Of a DNA stretch of 64,000 bases, positions 29,195-40,336 are shown in pieces. Made by a program: the position numbers and the translations under genes. Origin of the DNA: Thomasclavelia sp. (GTDB lineage: Bacteria; Bacillota_I; Bacilli_A; Erysipelotrichales; Coprobacillaceae); assembly GCA_028749475.1 (NCBI GenBank), contig JAQVWN010000006.1, forward strand, positions 28,221 through 92,220. Direction: 5' to 3'. Position 1 is the stretch's first letter. The number at the start of each line of letters is the position of its first letter. Below the pieces are notes generated by a model. It had not been told where the DNA came from. It worked only from the letters and a program-made list of their open reading frames with translations, and made no database searches.

Positions 29195-30433
29195 ATGAAA
29201 GATAAACAATTATTTGAAAGCGTTCAAAAAGAACTTGATAGACAAAGAAATAATATTGAATTAATTGCTTCTGAAAACTTTGTATCTAAAGAAGTAATGG
29301 AATTAGCTGGAAGTGTTCTTACTAATAAATATGCAGAAGGTTATCCAGGTAAAAGATATTATGGTGGTTGCCAATTTATTGATGAAGTAGAAGAACTTGC
29401 TCGTCAAAGAATATGTAAAATTTATGGAGCTGAACATGCAAATGTTCAACCTCATAGTGGAGCTCAAGCTAATACAGCTGTTTATTTAGCTTTACTAAAT
29501 CATGGAGATAAAGTAGTTGGAATGTCTCTTGCTGATGGTGGACATTTAACTCATGGTCATCCTCTTAACTATTCAGGAATCAATTATGAATTCCATAGTT
29601 ATGGAGTAAATAAAGAAACTGAAAGAATTGACTATGATGAATATAAAAAAGTAGTTGAAGAAGTAAAACCTAAATTAGTAGTTGCTGGAGCAAGTGCTTA
29701 TTCAAGAGTAATTGATTTTGAATTTATGGCTAAAGTTGCTCATGATAATGGAGCTTTATTCATGGTAGATATGGCTCATATCGCAGGACTTGTTGCTGTT
29801 GGTGAACATCCTTCACCATTCCCATACGCTGATATCGTTACGACAACTACTCATAAAACACTAAGAGGTCCTCGTGGAGGAGTAATTATGTGTAAAGAAA
29901 AGTTTGCGGCTGATATTGATCGTGCTGTATTCCCTGGAATGCAAGGTGGACCATTAGAACATATTATTGCTGCTAAGGCTCAATGTTTCTATGAAGTTAT
30001 GCAACCAGAATTTAAAGAATATGCTATTCAAATTAAAAAGAATGCAAAAGCTTTAGAAAAAGCTTTAAAAGAAGAAAACTGTCGTTTAGTTACTGATGGT
30101 ACAGATAATCATTTAATCCTAATTGATGTCAAAGCTAGCTTTGGTATTTCAGGAAAGAAAGCTCAAAGATTATTAGATGAAATAAATATTACAGCTAATA
30201 AAAACGCTATTCCTTTCGACACTGAAAAACCATTTAAAGCTTCAGGAATCAGAGTTGGAACACCAGCTATGACAACTAAAGGATTTAAAGAAGAAGACTT
30301 TGAAGAAGTAGGTCATATCATTGCATATCGTTTATCAAATGAAGAAACTGATGAAGTTAAAAGTGAATGTTTAAAAAGAGTGAAAACTTTAACTGATAAG
30401 GTTACAATGTATAGTGATATAAAATATATTTAA
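29195..30433 (+). CDS. glyA: Serine hydroxymethyltransferase
   Basis: This PLP enzyme converts serine and tetrahydrofolate to glycine and methylene-tetrahydrofolate. The PLP Lys lies in [14 protein letters not shown], and [10 protein letters not shown] near the start and [13 protein letters not shown] are family signatures. I chose the ATG at 29195 (412 residues), just after the rpiB stop, because it gives the normal N-terminus; ATGs at 29177 and 29183 lie inside rpiB and would add a few residues. A GAGG is 12-16 bases upstream. Length is normal. Position between rpiB and upp matches Bacillus order. Confidence 0.96.
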   Translation: MKDKQLFESVQKELDRQRNNIELIASENFVSKEVMELAGSVLTNKYAEGYPGKRYYGGCQFIDEVEELARQRICKIYGAEHANVQPHSGAQANTAVYLALLNHGDKVVGMSLADGGHLTHGHPLNYSGINYEFHSYGVNKETERIDYDEYKKVVEEVKPKLVVAGASAYSRVIDFEFMAKVAHDNGALFMVDMAHIAGLVAVGEHPSPFPYADIVTTTTHKTLRGPRGGVIMCKEKFAADIDRAVFPGMQGGPLEHIIAAKAQCFYEVMQPEFKEYAIQIKKNAKALEKALKEENCRLVTDGTDNHLILIDVKASFGISGKKAQRLLDEINITANKNAIPFDTEKPFKASGIRVGTPAMTTKGFKEEDFEEVGHIIAYRLSNEETDEVKSECLKRVKTLTDKVTMYSDIKYI

Positions 30434-30446
30434 TAGGAGGAATTTT

Positions 30447-31070
30447 ATGGCAGTAACAGTATTAGATCATGCATTAATTAAACATAAGTTAACAATCATG
30501 CGTGATAAAAACACATCAACTTATATCTTTAAACAAAATCTAGATGAAATAGCTAAATTAATGGCTTATGAAGTAACTAGAAACGTTCCACTTAGAGATG
30601 TTGAAATTGAAACACCAATCACTAAAACAGTTGGTAAAGAAATGGATAAACATATTATCCTAGTACCGATTCTAAGAGCAGGGATTGGATTAGTTGATGG
30701 TTTTAGAGATATTATTCCAACTGCAAAAATTGGACATATTGGGATGTATCGTGATGAGGAAACACTTATTCCTCATGAATATTATGCTCGTTTTCCAAAA
30801 GGAATTGAGGATTCATTAGTAATTGTTGTTGATCCAATGCTTGCAACAGGTGGTTCAGCAGCTATGGCAATTCAAAATATTAAAAATAGAGGAGCTAAAG
30901 ATATTATGTTAGTATGTTTAGTTGGGGCTCCTGAAGGTGTTAAGTATCTTCAAGAAGCTCATCCTGATGTTGATATTACTCTTGCTGCACTAGATGATAA
31001 ATTAAACGAAAAAGGATACATTGTACCAGGTCTTGGAGATGCTGGTGACCGTTTATTTGGAACTGACTAA
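30447..31070 (+). CDS. upp: Uracil phosphoribosyltransferase
   Basis: This 207-residue salvage enzyme makes UMP from uracil and PRPP. The PRPP-binding loop [12 protein letters not shown] (about residues 130-141), the [11 protein letters not shown] motif near residue 75 and the uracil-binding [13 protein letters not shown] at the C-terminus are intact. An AGGAGG site precedes the ATG. Its stop overlaps the start of the next gene, a small ATP synthase-associated membrane protein, tying it to the atp operon as in Bacillus. Confidence 0.96.
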   Translation: MAVTVLDHALIKHKLTIMRDKNTSTYIFKQNLDEIAKLMAYEVTRNVPLRDVEIETPITKTVGKEMDKHIILVPILRAGIGLVDGFRDIIPTAKIGHIGMYRDEETLIPHEYYARFPKGIEDSLVIVVDPMLATGGSAAMAIQNIKNRGAKDIMLVCLVGAPEGVKYLQEAHPDVDITLAALDDKLNEKGYIVPGLGDAGDRLFGTD

Positions 31071-31276
31071 TGAATGATGATAGAAAAAAGCTTCTAAGAG
31101 ATTTAGCCTTTGGACTTTCTCTTGGGATTCAAGTGATTGGATCTTTTCTAGTAGCGGTAGTATTAGGTTTAAGGTTAGATGAAGTGTTTAATTCTAAACC
31201 TATATGTATATTAGTCTTACTAGTTTTAGCTTTTATCTATGTTATTAAATTGTTACTAGGAGTAGGAAAAAGATGA
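31070..31276 (+). CDS. AtpZ/AtpI-like small membrane protein
   Basis: This 68-residue protein with two membrane helices fits the ATPase_gene1 (AtpZ) family, which sits at the head of many atp operons and has been linked to assembly of the c ring and Mg2+/Ca2+ handling. The motif GLSLGIQVIGSFLVAVVLG in the first helix is typical. The start overlaps the stop of upp, and the end overlaps the next gene by four bases. Confidence 0.75.
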   Translation: MNDDRKKLLRDLAFGLSLGIQVIGSFLVAVVLGLRLDEVFNSKPICILVLLVLAFIYVIKLLLGVGKR

Positions 31277-31647
31277 ACGAACACACGGTTCAAAAAAGAT
31301 CTAAATATGTAATTCTTGCAGGATTAATTATATTTTGTATAGTTGGTTTTATAACTAAAGACATAACTTATCCTTTAGGATTTATATTAGGTGCTTTAGG
31401 TGGAGAAATTGTTTTCTTTCTTATTATTAAGATGTCAGAAACAATTTTAAAACTCCAACAATCAACCATGATTGTGGTTGTTATGTTTATATTAAAGATG
31501 TTAGTATATTGTGTGTGCTTTCTGTTAGCTATTTTCTTTAAAGATATCTTTAGTCTAATTGGTGTCTTTGCAGGATTAATGGTTACTAGAATCACTATTT
31601 ATATAGAAACTTACTTAAATAAAGGAGGTGAGAGTAATAATGAATGA
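31273..31647 (+). CDS. atpI: ATP synthase protein I-like membrane protein
   Basis: This 124-residue hydrophobic protein with four predicted helices lies between the AtpZ-like gene and atpB, exactly where AtpI is found. AtpI proteins are poorly conserved; the call rests mainly on size, membrane layout and position. It helps c-ring assembly in organisms where it has been studied. It overlaps atpB by eight bases, and the atpB ribosome site (AAAGGAGGTG) lies inside its last codons. Confidence 0.72.
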   Translation: MNEHTVQKRSKYVILAGLIIFCIVGFITKDITYPLGFILGALGGEIVFFLIIKMSETILKLQQSTMIVVVMFILKMLVYCVCFLLAIFFKDIFSLIGVFAGLMVTRITIYIETYLNKGGESNNE

Positions 31648-32323
31648 TATACTCAATGCAATATTTCCTTTACAATCAGAACTAATATTCTCGTTAGTTA
31701 TTATGCTTGTAATTGGTATCTTTTGTGTCGTTGCCGGTAAAAAAGTGCAAGCAGCTGATCCAACTGTTAGACCTACAGGAGTAGTGCTAGTAGTTGAAAC
31801 AGGTGTTAAAGCAGTATATGACTATATGGCTTCAATTATGCCTAAAAAATTCGAAAAGAATTATTATCCATACTTTGCAATGCTATTTGTCTATTTAGTA
31901 ATGGCAAACTTGTCAGGGCTAATATGTTTTGAACCGCCAACATCAAGTTATTCAATTACACTTGCTCTTACTATAATTACTTTTGTACTAATTCAGTACA
32001 ATGCTATTAAGAAAAAAGGAATTCTTAAATATATTTGGAATACTATTTGGCCACCAACTAATATTCTAAGTATGATATCTCCACTAATTTCTATTTCAAT
32101 GCGTTTATTCGGAAATATTGTTGGTGGTTCATGTTTGATGGCACTTGTCTATCAATTCACAGGATGGTTATCTTATCATGTAATTAACTTTAATTTCTTA
32201 GGGCCAATTATTGCCCCAGCATTACATGCATATTTTGATATCTTTGCAGGATGCATTCAAACGTTAGTATTTGTTACATTATCGTCAATTCTAATTATGA
32301 TGGAAAATCAGGATGATGAGTAA
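31640..32323 (+). CDS. atpB: ATP synthase F0 subunit a
   Basis: This 227-residue membrane protein is the stator channel subunit. The essential Arg is in SMRLFGNIVGG (about residue 154), and the closing helix contains the conserved Gln and HAYFDIFAGCIQTLVF. The ATG at 31640 follows the strong AAAGGAGGTG; a GTG at 31628 lies within that site. Around five membrane helices are present, so the protein is complete. Confidence 0.95.
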   Translation: MNDILNAIFPLQSELIFSLVIMLVIGIFCVVAGKKVQAADPTVRPTGVVLVVETGVKAVYDYMASIMPKKFEKNYYPYFAMLFVYLVMANLSGLICFEPPTSSYSITLALTIITFVLIQYNAIKKKGILKYIWNTIWPPTNILSMISPLISISMRLFGNIVGGSCLMALVYQFTGWLSYHVINFNFLGPIIAPALHAYFDIFAGCIQTLVFVTLSSILIMMENQDDE

Positions 32324-32387
32324 ATTTGTTTTAAACTATTTAATAGTTTAAATATATAAAGAAAGAAAATATGGAGGAATTTATATT

Positions 32388-32615
32388 ATGACAAACGTAG
32401 GTTTAATCGCAATTGGTGCCGGTATTGCAGTATGTGCTGGACTTGGTACAGGTATCGGAGAAGGTATTTGTGCATCTAGAGCCGTTGAAGCTTTAGGACG
32501 TAACCCAGAAATGGAAGGTAAAATCAGAACATTAATGATCTTAGGTATCGCACTTACTGAAACTGCTGCCATCTATGGTTTACTTATTTCATTAATCTTA
32601 TTATTCGTTTATTAA
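32388..32615 (+). CDS. atpE: ATP synthase F0 subunit c with a two-carboxylate, Na+-type site
   Basis: This 75-residue hairpin of two membrane helices forms the rotor ring. The ion-carrying Glu58 is followed by Thr59 and four residues later by Tyr63 (TETAAIYG). In helix 1 a second Glu, Glu25, lies in GTGIGEG, 33 positions before Glu58. This spacing (Glu, +33 Glu, Thr, Tyr) equals Glu32-Glu65-Ser66-Tyr70 of the Fusobacterium nucleatum c ring, a Na+ rotor with two carboxylates. H+-type c subunits lack the Thr/Ser-Tyr pair. I infer Na+ coupling. A GGAGG site precedes the ATG. Confidence 0.96.
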   Translation: MTNVGLIAIGAGIAVCAGLGTGIGEGICASRAVEALGRNPEMEGKIRTLMILGIALTETAAIYGLLISLILLFVY

Positions 32616-32646
32616 TAATTGATAAATATAGAAGGGAGGAATAAAT

Positions 32647-33147
32647 ATGCCAGATATAGCAGGCAAATTATTTCCAAATATAACTACTATCATTGTTCAA
32701 TTATTATCTACTGGAGTATTGTTATTTGTATTTAAAAAATATCTATGGAAACCAGTTCAAAATTATTTTGCTAAAAGAGCTGATTATATTGAATCAACTA
32801 TTAATGAAGCAAAAGATATGAACGATAAAGCTAGTGTTCATCTTGACGAAGCTGAAAAACAAGCTCGTGAAGCTGCTCAAGAGTATCGTAAAATCTTAGA
32901 TACTGCTAAAGAAGATGCAAATAAACAAAAACAACAAATCTTAGAAGAAGCTAGTAAAGATGCTAATAATAAGATTGAATCAGCTAGAAGAGAAATCGAA
33001 ACTGAAAAACTACAAGCTAAAGAAGATATGAAAGAAGAAATGGTCAATGTGGCAATTGACGTTGCTTCTAAAGTAATTGATAAGAATATGGATTCTAAGA
33101 CTAATGAAGAATTAGTTAAAGGATTCGTGGATGATGTGGTCAATTAA
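32647..33147 (+). CDS. atpF: ATP synthase F0 subunit b
   Basis: This 166-residue peripheral stalk subunit has one N-terminal membrane helix (about residues 10-30) and then a long charged coiled coil rich in Ala, Lys and Glu with the KYLWKPVQNYFAKRADYIESTI junction broken here into its typical parts. It joins F0 to F1 through subunit delta. GGGAGG precedes the ATG. It abuts atpH by one base overlap. Confidence 0.94.
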   Translation: MPDIAGKLFPNITTIIVQLLSTGVLLFVFKKYLWKPVQNYFAKRADYIESTINEAKDMNDKASVHLDEAEKQAREAAQEYRKILDTAKEDANKQKQQILEEASKDANNKIESARREIETEKLQAKEDMKEEMVNVAIDVASKVIDKNMDSKTNEELVKGFVDDVVN

Positions 33148-33680
33148 TGGAAGCTGTTGCTCAAAGATACGCTGAATCTTTATTCGCGTTAGCTAAAGAA
33201 GATAATCAAGTAGAAGCATATTATAATGATATGGTTTTAATTGAAAAAGTCTTTAATAGTGATAAAAGCTTTGTTAGTTTCTTTAGCCATGTATTAATTG
33301 AAAATGATGTAAAGATTAAGTTATTAGATGATTCATTTAAAGGCCAAATAAGTCCTTATACTCTTAACTTTCTAAAACTATTAGTAAAGAAAAAGAGGAT
33401 GAATTATATTAATAGTATTATTAAAGCATTCTTTGATTTAACTAATGAATATAAAGGTATTGAAGAAGGAGTCTTATATACTGCTTATGATATACCTGAT
33501 AATGAAATTAAAAAGATTGAAGAAGCTATCAGTAAAAAAGAAAATAAAACAGTTAAACTTAGAGTGTTAAAAGATTCTTCTTTAGTTGGAGGAATTAAAG
33601 TTCAAATAGATAATAGAGTATATGATGACTCTATCGCTAATAGACTTTCAACTCTTAAAAAAGAACTGTTAAGAAAGTAG
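33147..33680 (+). CDS. atpH: ATP synthase F1 subunit delta
   Basis: This 177-residue protein is the F1 cap that joins the b stalk. AQRYAESLFALAKE at the N-terminus and the late SLVGGIKVQIDNRVYDDSI are the family's usual ends, with a helical N-terminal domain between. It begins at the last base of atpF. The atpA ribosome site overlaps its stop codon. Confidence 0.94.
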   Translation: MEAVAQRYAESLFALAKEDNQVEAYYNDMVLIEKVFNSDKSFVSFFSHVLIENDVKIKLLDDSFKGQISPYTLNFLKLLVKKKRMNYINSIIKAFFDLTNEYKGIEEGVLYTAYDIPDNEIKKIEEAISKKENKTVKLRVLKDSSLVGGIKVQIDNRVYDDSIANRLSTLKKELLRK

Positions 33681-33689
33681 GTGACAATA

Positions 33690-37883
<4,194 letters not shown>

Positions 37884-37885
<2 letters not shown>

Positions 37886-37910
37886 AGGATGATTATTTCA
37901 TCCTTTTTTC
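37884..37910 (+). terminator. Terminator of the atp operon
   Basis: AAGGATGA pairs with TCATCCTT around a TTATT loop, followed by a T-run. Confidence 0.85.
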
Positions 37911-38002
37911 TTTTATTATTTTTAAATATATACAAAATTGTATTAAAAAGGTAAAATATAAGTGTAGTGATGGAGTGAAGTGAGAATGTTTCAACAAGAA
38001 GC

Positions 38003-38026
38003 AGACCCCTTTAGGGTCTTCTTTTT
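38003..38026 (+). terminator. Second terminator, possibly ending a small transcript
   Basis: AGACCC pairs with GGGTCT around CTTTA, followed by TCTTTTT. No gene lies between it and the atp terminator 100 bases upstream. The 328-base gap before hsp20 therefore may encode a small RNA of about 70 bases (roughly 37965-38030) with a weak TATAAG -10 at 37957; a 17-codon frame starts at 37986, but nothing supports translation. Confidence 0.6.
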
Positions 38027-38046
38027 AATTAATAATTAGTTGGAGG

Positions 38047-38077
38047 AATACTTAGTTAATAAGTATTTTATTTTTTT
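38047..38077 (+). terminator. Third hairpin-T-run upstream of hsp20
   Basis: AATACTTA pairs with TAAGTATT around GTTAA and is followed by a T-rich tract. It lies after a GGAGG that has no start codon. It insulates the heat-shock promoter from upstream reading. Confidence 0.65.
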
Positions 38078-38083
38078 AAAAAA

Positions 38084-38110
38084 TTAGCACTTACCACTTG
38101 ACAGTGCTAA
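38084..38110 (+). promoter_or_regulatory. CIRCE element 1 (HrcA operator)
   Basis: TTAGCACTT, nine bases, then CAGTGCTAA: the HrcA-binding CIRCE inverted repeat with the standard N9 spacer and one mismatch per arm from the consensus. It overlaps the -35 box of the hsp20 promoter. Confidence 0.92.
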
Positions 38111-38125
38111 AAAGTGAGCTATAAT
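38098..38125 (+). promoter_or_regulatory. Heat-shock gene promoter
   Basis: A perfect TTGACA at 38098-38103 and a perfect TATAAT at 38120-38125 with a 16-base spacer. The -35 lies within CIRCE 1, and the start site would lie at the beginning of CIRCE 2, so HrcA can block it twice. Confidence 0.88.
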
Positions 38126-38129
38126 ATAA

Positions 38130-38156
38130 TTAGCACAAGGAGATAGAGAGTGCTAA
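38130..38156 (+). promoter_or_regulatory. CIRCE element 2 (HrcA operator)
   Basis: TTAGCACAA, nine bases, then GAGTGCTAA. The right arm is perfect and the left arm has two changes. It sits at the start of the transcript, the classic CIRCE location. Confidence 0.9.
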
Positions 38157-38213
38157 AAGATAACTTGGACACATAAGTGTCTATAATAACATAAGTTTTA
38201 GGAGGCGATTAAT

Positions 38214-38591
38214 ATGTTATTTCCAAGTATATTCGATGATATTAGTACAACAAGTAGTGACAATCTAATGAAGACAGATATTGTTAGAAATGAAGATGGT
38301 ACTAAAGTTGTAATTGATGTTCCTGGTTTTAATAAAGAGGATGTCGATATTCAACTTCATGATGGATATGTAACTGTTAGTTGTACAAAGAACGAAAAAA
38401 ATAGTTCCACTGAAAACGAAGGTAAGTATATTTATCGTGAACGTTCTTCAAGATCTTGTTCAAGAACATTCGATGTTGGAGCTAACGTAAGCTATGATGA
38501 TATCGAAGCATCAATGGATAATGGCGTTCTTACTTTAAATATAAAAAATGTTCAAAGAGAACCAGAAACAAAACGAATTGAAATTCGTTAA
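38214..38591 (+). CDS. Small heat shock protein (Hsp20/alpha-crystallin)
   Basis: This 125-residue cytosolic holdase chaperone has the alpha-crystallin domain over about residues 18-110 (VVIDVPGFNKEDVDIQL, YIYRERSSRSCSRTF) and ends in the region GVLTLNIKN plus a short KRIEI tail that supplies the I-x-I-type contact. Two CIRCE operators flank its promoter, so it should be under HrcA control like groEL/dnaK in Firmicutes. An AGGAGG site precedes the ATG. A terminator follows, so it is monocistronic. Confidence 0.94.
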   Translation: MLFPSIFDDISTTSSDNLMKTDIVRNEDGTKVVIDVPGFNKEDVDIQLHDGYVTVSCTKNEKNSSTENEGKYIYRERSSRSCSRTFDVGANVSYDDIEASMDNGVLTLNIKNVQREPETKRIEIR

Positions 38592-38596
38592 TAAGA

Positions 38597-38624
38597 AAAT
38601 GGAAGATTATTCTTCCATTTTTTT
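38597..38624 (+). terminator. Terminator after hsp20
   Basis: AAATGGAAGA pairs with TCTTCCATTT around TTAT, followed by a T-run. Confidence 0.88.
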
Positions 38625-38688
38625 CATATTATGAAAAAAACTAGAGTATTATTTTTCTTTTGTTAAAATGGGTACCAAGGAGAAAATA

Positions 38689-39336
38689 ATGAAGAAATTT
38701 AAACAATACTTATTAGTTGTACTTTTCGTAATTGGGGTTGGATTCAGTTGTGGTTTAACACTAAAGGCAGCGATTGGAGTAGGAGCTTGGGATGCTTTAG
38801 CCCAAACTGGTTATGAAATCACTGGCATTGAAGTTGGAACTGTTGGAATGATTACCAACTTTGTTTGTGTTTTTATTCAAATAATAGTTCTAAAAAAGGA
38901 ATTTCGATTAGTTCAATTATTTCAAATACCATTATCATTTATCCTAGGAATAGTTGTTAACTTCGCTGTATATGATGTCTATGCGATGTTTAGTATTAAT
39001 AATTACTTTATGAATGTGGTTCTACTAATTACTGGATATATCTTATGTTCATTCATGGTTGGAGCTGTTATGGTTCTAGATCAAGTTACTTTTGCTTTAG
39101 AAGGAGCATGTATGGCTGTTTCTAAAAAAACTGGAATTGAATTTCATAAACTTAGAACAGGAGTAGATGTTGTAAGTGTTATCCTTGGTATTTCTTTAGC
39201 ATTTATCTTTAATGTTCCTTTAGCTATTAGAGAGGGAACAATAATTGGAATGATTATCTTTGGACCATCTATGGGTGTCTTTATGAGATATCAAAAGAAA
39301 TGGTTTAAAAAATTAAATTTACTAGATTATGAGTAG
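38689..39336 (+). CDS. YczE/YyaS/YitT family membrane protein
   Basis: The ATG at 38689 follows AAGGAG; an upstream ATG at 38668 does not. The resulting 215-residue protein has five or six membrane helices and the opening GFSCGLTLKAAIGVGAWDAL typical of the YczE family. The function of these proteins is not settled; in Bacillus a relative is needed for antibiotic peptide production. It is followed after nine bases by a nitroreductase gene, probably in one transcript. Confidence 0.75.
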   Translation: MKKFKQYLLVVLFVIGVGFSCGLTLKAAIGVGAWDALAQTGYEITGIEVGTVGMITNFVCVFIQIIVLKKEFRLVQLFQIPLSFILGIVVNFAVYDVYAMFSINNYFMNVVLLITGYILCSFMVGAVMVLDQVTFALEGACMAVSKKTGIEFHKLRTGVDVVSVILGISLAFIFNVPLAIREGTIIGMIIFGPSMGVFMRYQKKWFKKLNLLDYE

Positions 39337-39345
39337 GAGAATAAT

Positions 39346-39858
39346 ATGGAAGCTTTAAAACTATTACAAACAAGAAGAAGTTGTCGTTCATATAAAAAAG
39401 AAATGATTTCAGATCAAGAACTAAATGAAATATTACAAGCTGGGCTTAATGCTCCTAGTGCTAAGAATGAACAAAACACTAAAATAGTTGTAATTAAAAA
39501 TCCAGAACTAATCCAAGAATTAGCTAAGATTAATGCTTCATTTTTAGGAGTAGATACAAATCCATTCTATAATGCTCCAGTAATATGTCTTATTTTAGCT
39601 AAAAAAGATGGAATTAATAAACTACAAGATGGTGCTAGTGTATTAGTTACTATGCAGTATGCTGCTTACTCTTTAAATATCGGTTCTTGTTACATTAATC
39701 GTACGATTGAAATGATGAATACGACTAGAGGTCAAGAATTATTAAAAGAATGGGGAATGGAAGAGTATCAAGGGGTAGGAACATGTATCCTAGGTTATCC
39801 TGATAAACCATTACCACCAAAGAAAATAAAAGAAGATAGAATAAAGATCATTGATTAA
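39346..39858 (+). CDS. Nitroreductase family FMN oxidoreductase
   Basis: This 170-residue protein has the family opening LLQTRRSCRSYKKE with FMN-phosphate Arg residues, a NAPSAKNEQN segment and a late GTCILGYPDKP near residue 146. Such proteins reduce flavins, quinones or nitro compounds with NAD(P)H as FMN-bound dimers. It is at the short end for the family. The gene ends convergently with the VanZ-like gene, overlapping by four bases. Confidence 0.88.
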   Translation: MEALKLLQTRRSCRSYKKEMISDQELNEILQAGLNAPSAKNEQNTKIVVIKNPELIQELAKINASFLGVDTNPFYNAPVICLILAKKDGINKLQDGASVLVTMQYAAYSLNIGSCYINRTIEMMNTTRGQELLKEWGMEEYQGVGTCILGYPDKPLPPKKIKEDRIKIID

Positions 39859-39870
39859 TGGTCTTTTTTT
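39844..39870 (+). terminator. Terminator spanning the nitroreductase stop codon
   Basis: AAGATCATT and AATGGTCTT pair (one G-U) around GATT, followed by seven T residues. It overlaps the end of the convergent VanZ gene. Confidence 0.75.
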
Positions 39871-40286
39871 CTATCTTTGAATTTCATTATAATAAAACAA
39901 ATTCCTAGTCCAATAATAATACCTATACTATCAATAAAGACATCTTGAATCATTCCACTTCTTCCAGGTACAAATAACTGATGAAATTCATCAGTGCAAG
40001 CATATAGGATGGATATAATAAAAGGTATTAAATAATCTTTTTTATAAGTTTTATCTATTCCATAAAATAAACTGATAGCTAGAAAAGTATATTCACTAAT
40101 ATGTCCTAGTTTTCTTACTATTACTTCAACAATATGAAAATAGTCATTAGATATATTAAAGATATTAGACATCGAACTTACAATACTTCCTGATTCATGA
40201 CTAGATGTTGTACCAATAGTATTAGACATATAAAAAATAAAAATCATTATTAAAATACTAGGAATAAAATATTTAATCTTTTTCAT
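39855..40286 (-). CDS. VanZ-like family membrane protein
   Basis: With the ATG at 40286 this is a 143-residue protein with four membrane helices. The VanZ family core RKLGHISEYTFLAI (mid-protein) and DEFHQLFVPGRSGMIQDVF lies in the second half. VanZ proteins include teicoplanin-resistance factors, but most are of unknown role. An upstream TTG at 40301 could add five residues but falls on the promoter. The start lies exactly six bases after a TATAAT, so the message may be leaderless. Confidence 0.82.
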   Translation of the reverse strand: MKKIKYFIPSILIMIFIFYMSNTIGTTSSHESGSIVSSMSNIFNISNDYFHIVEVIVRKLGHISEYTFLAISLFYGIDKTYKKDYLIPFIISILYACTDEFHQLFVPGRSGMIQDVFIDSIGIIIGLGICFIIMKFKDRKKDH

Positions 40287-40292
40287 ATCACT

Positions 40293-40298
40293 ATTATA
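40293..40298 (-). promoter_or_regulatory. -10 box for a possibly leaderless VanZ transcript
   Basis: TATAAT on the minus strand, six bases before the ATG. The -35 region falls within the terminator hairpin of the upstream GH1 gene and shows no good match to the consensus. Confidence 0.5.
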
Positions 40299-40300
40299 CA

Positions 40301-40332
40301 AAAAAGAAGGAACTTTTAAAGTTCCTTCTTTG
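40301..40332 (-). terminator. Terminator of the GH1 6-phospho-beta-glucosidase gene
   Basis: On the minus strand AAAGAAGGAACTTT pairs with AAAGTTCCTTCTTT, followed by T residues. Confidence 0.85.
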
Positions 40333-40336
40333 ATTA

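Noticed and set aside
33681..33689. GTG at 33681 as the atpA start
   Set aside because: It overlaps the ribosome site; the GTG at 33690 gives the conserved SLRPDEIS N-terminus.
37986..38039. 17-codon peptide gene in the atpC-hsp20 gap
   Set aside because: The frame runs through a terminator hairpin and lacks a convincing ribosome site.
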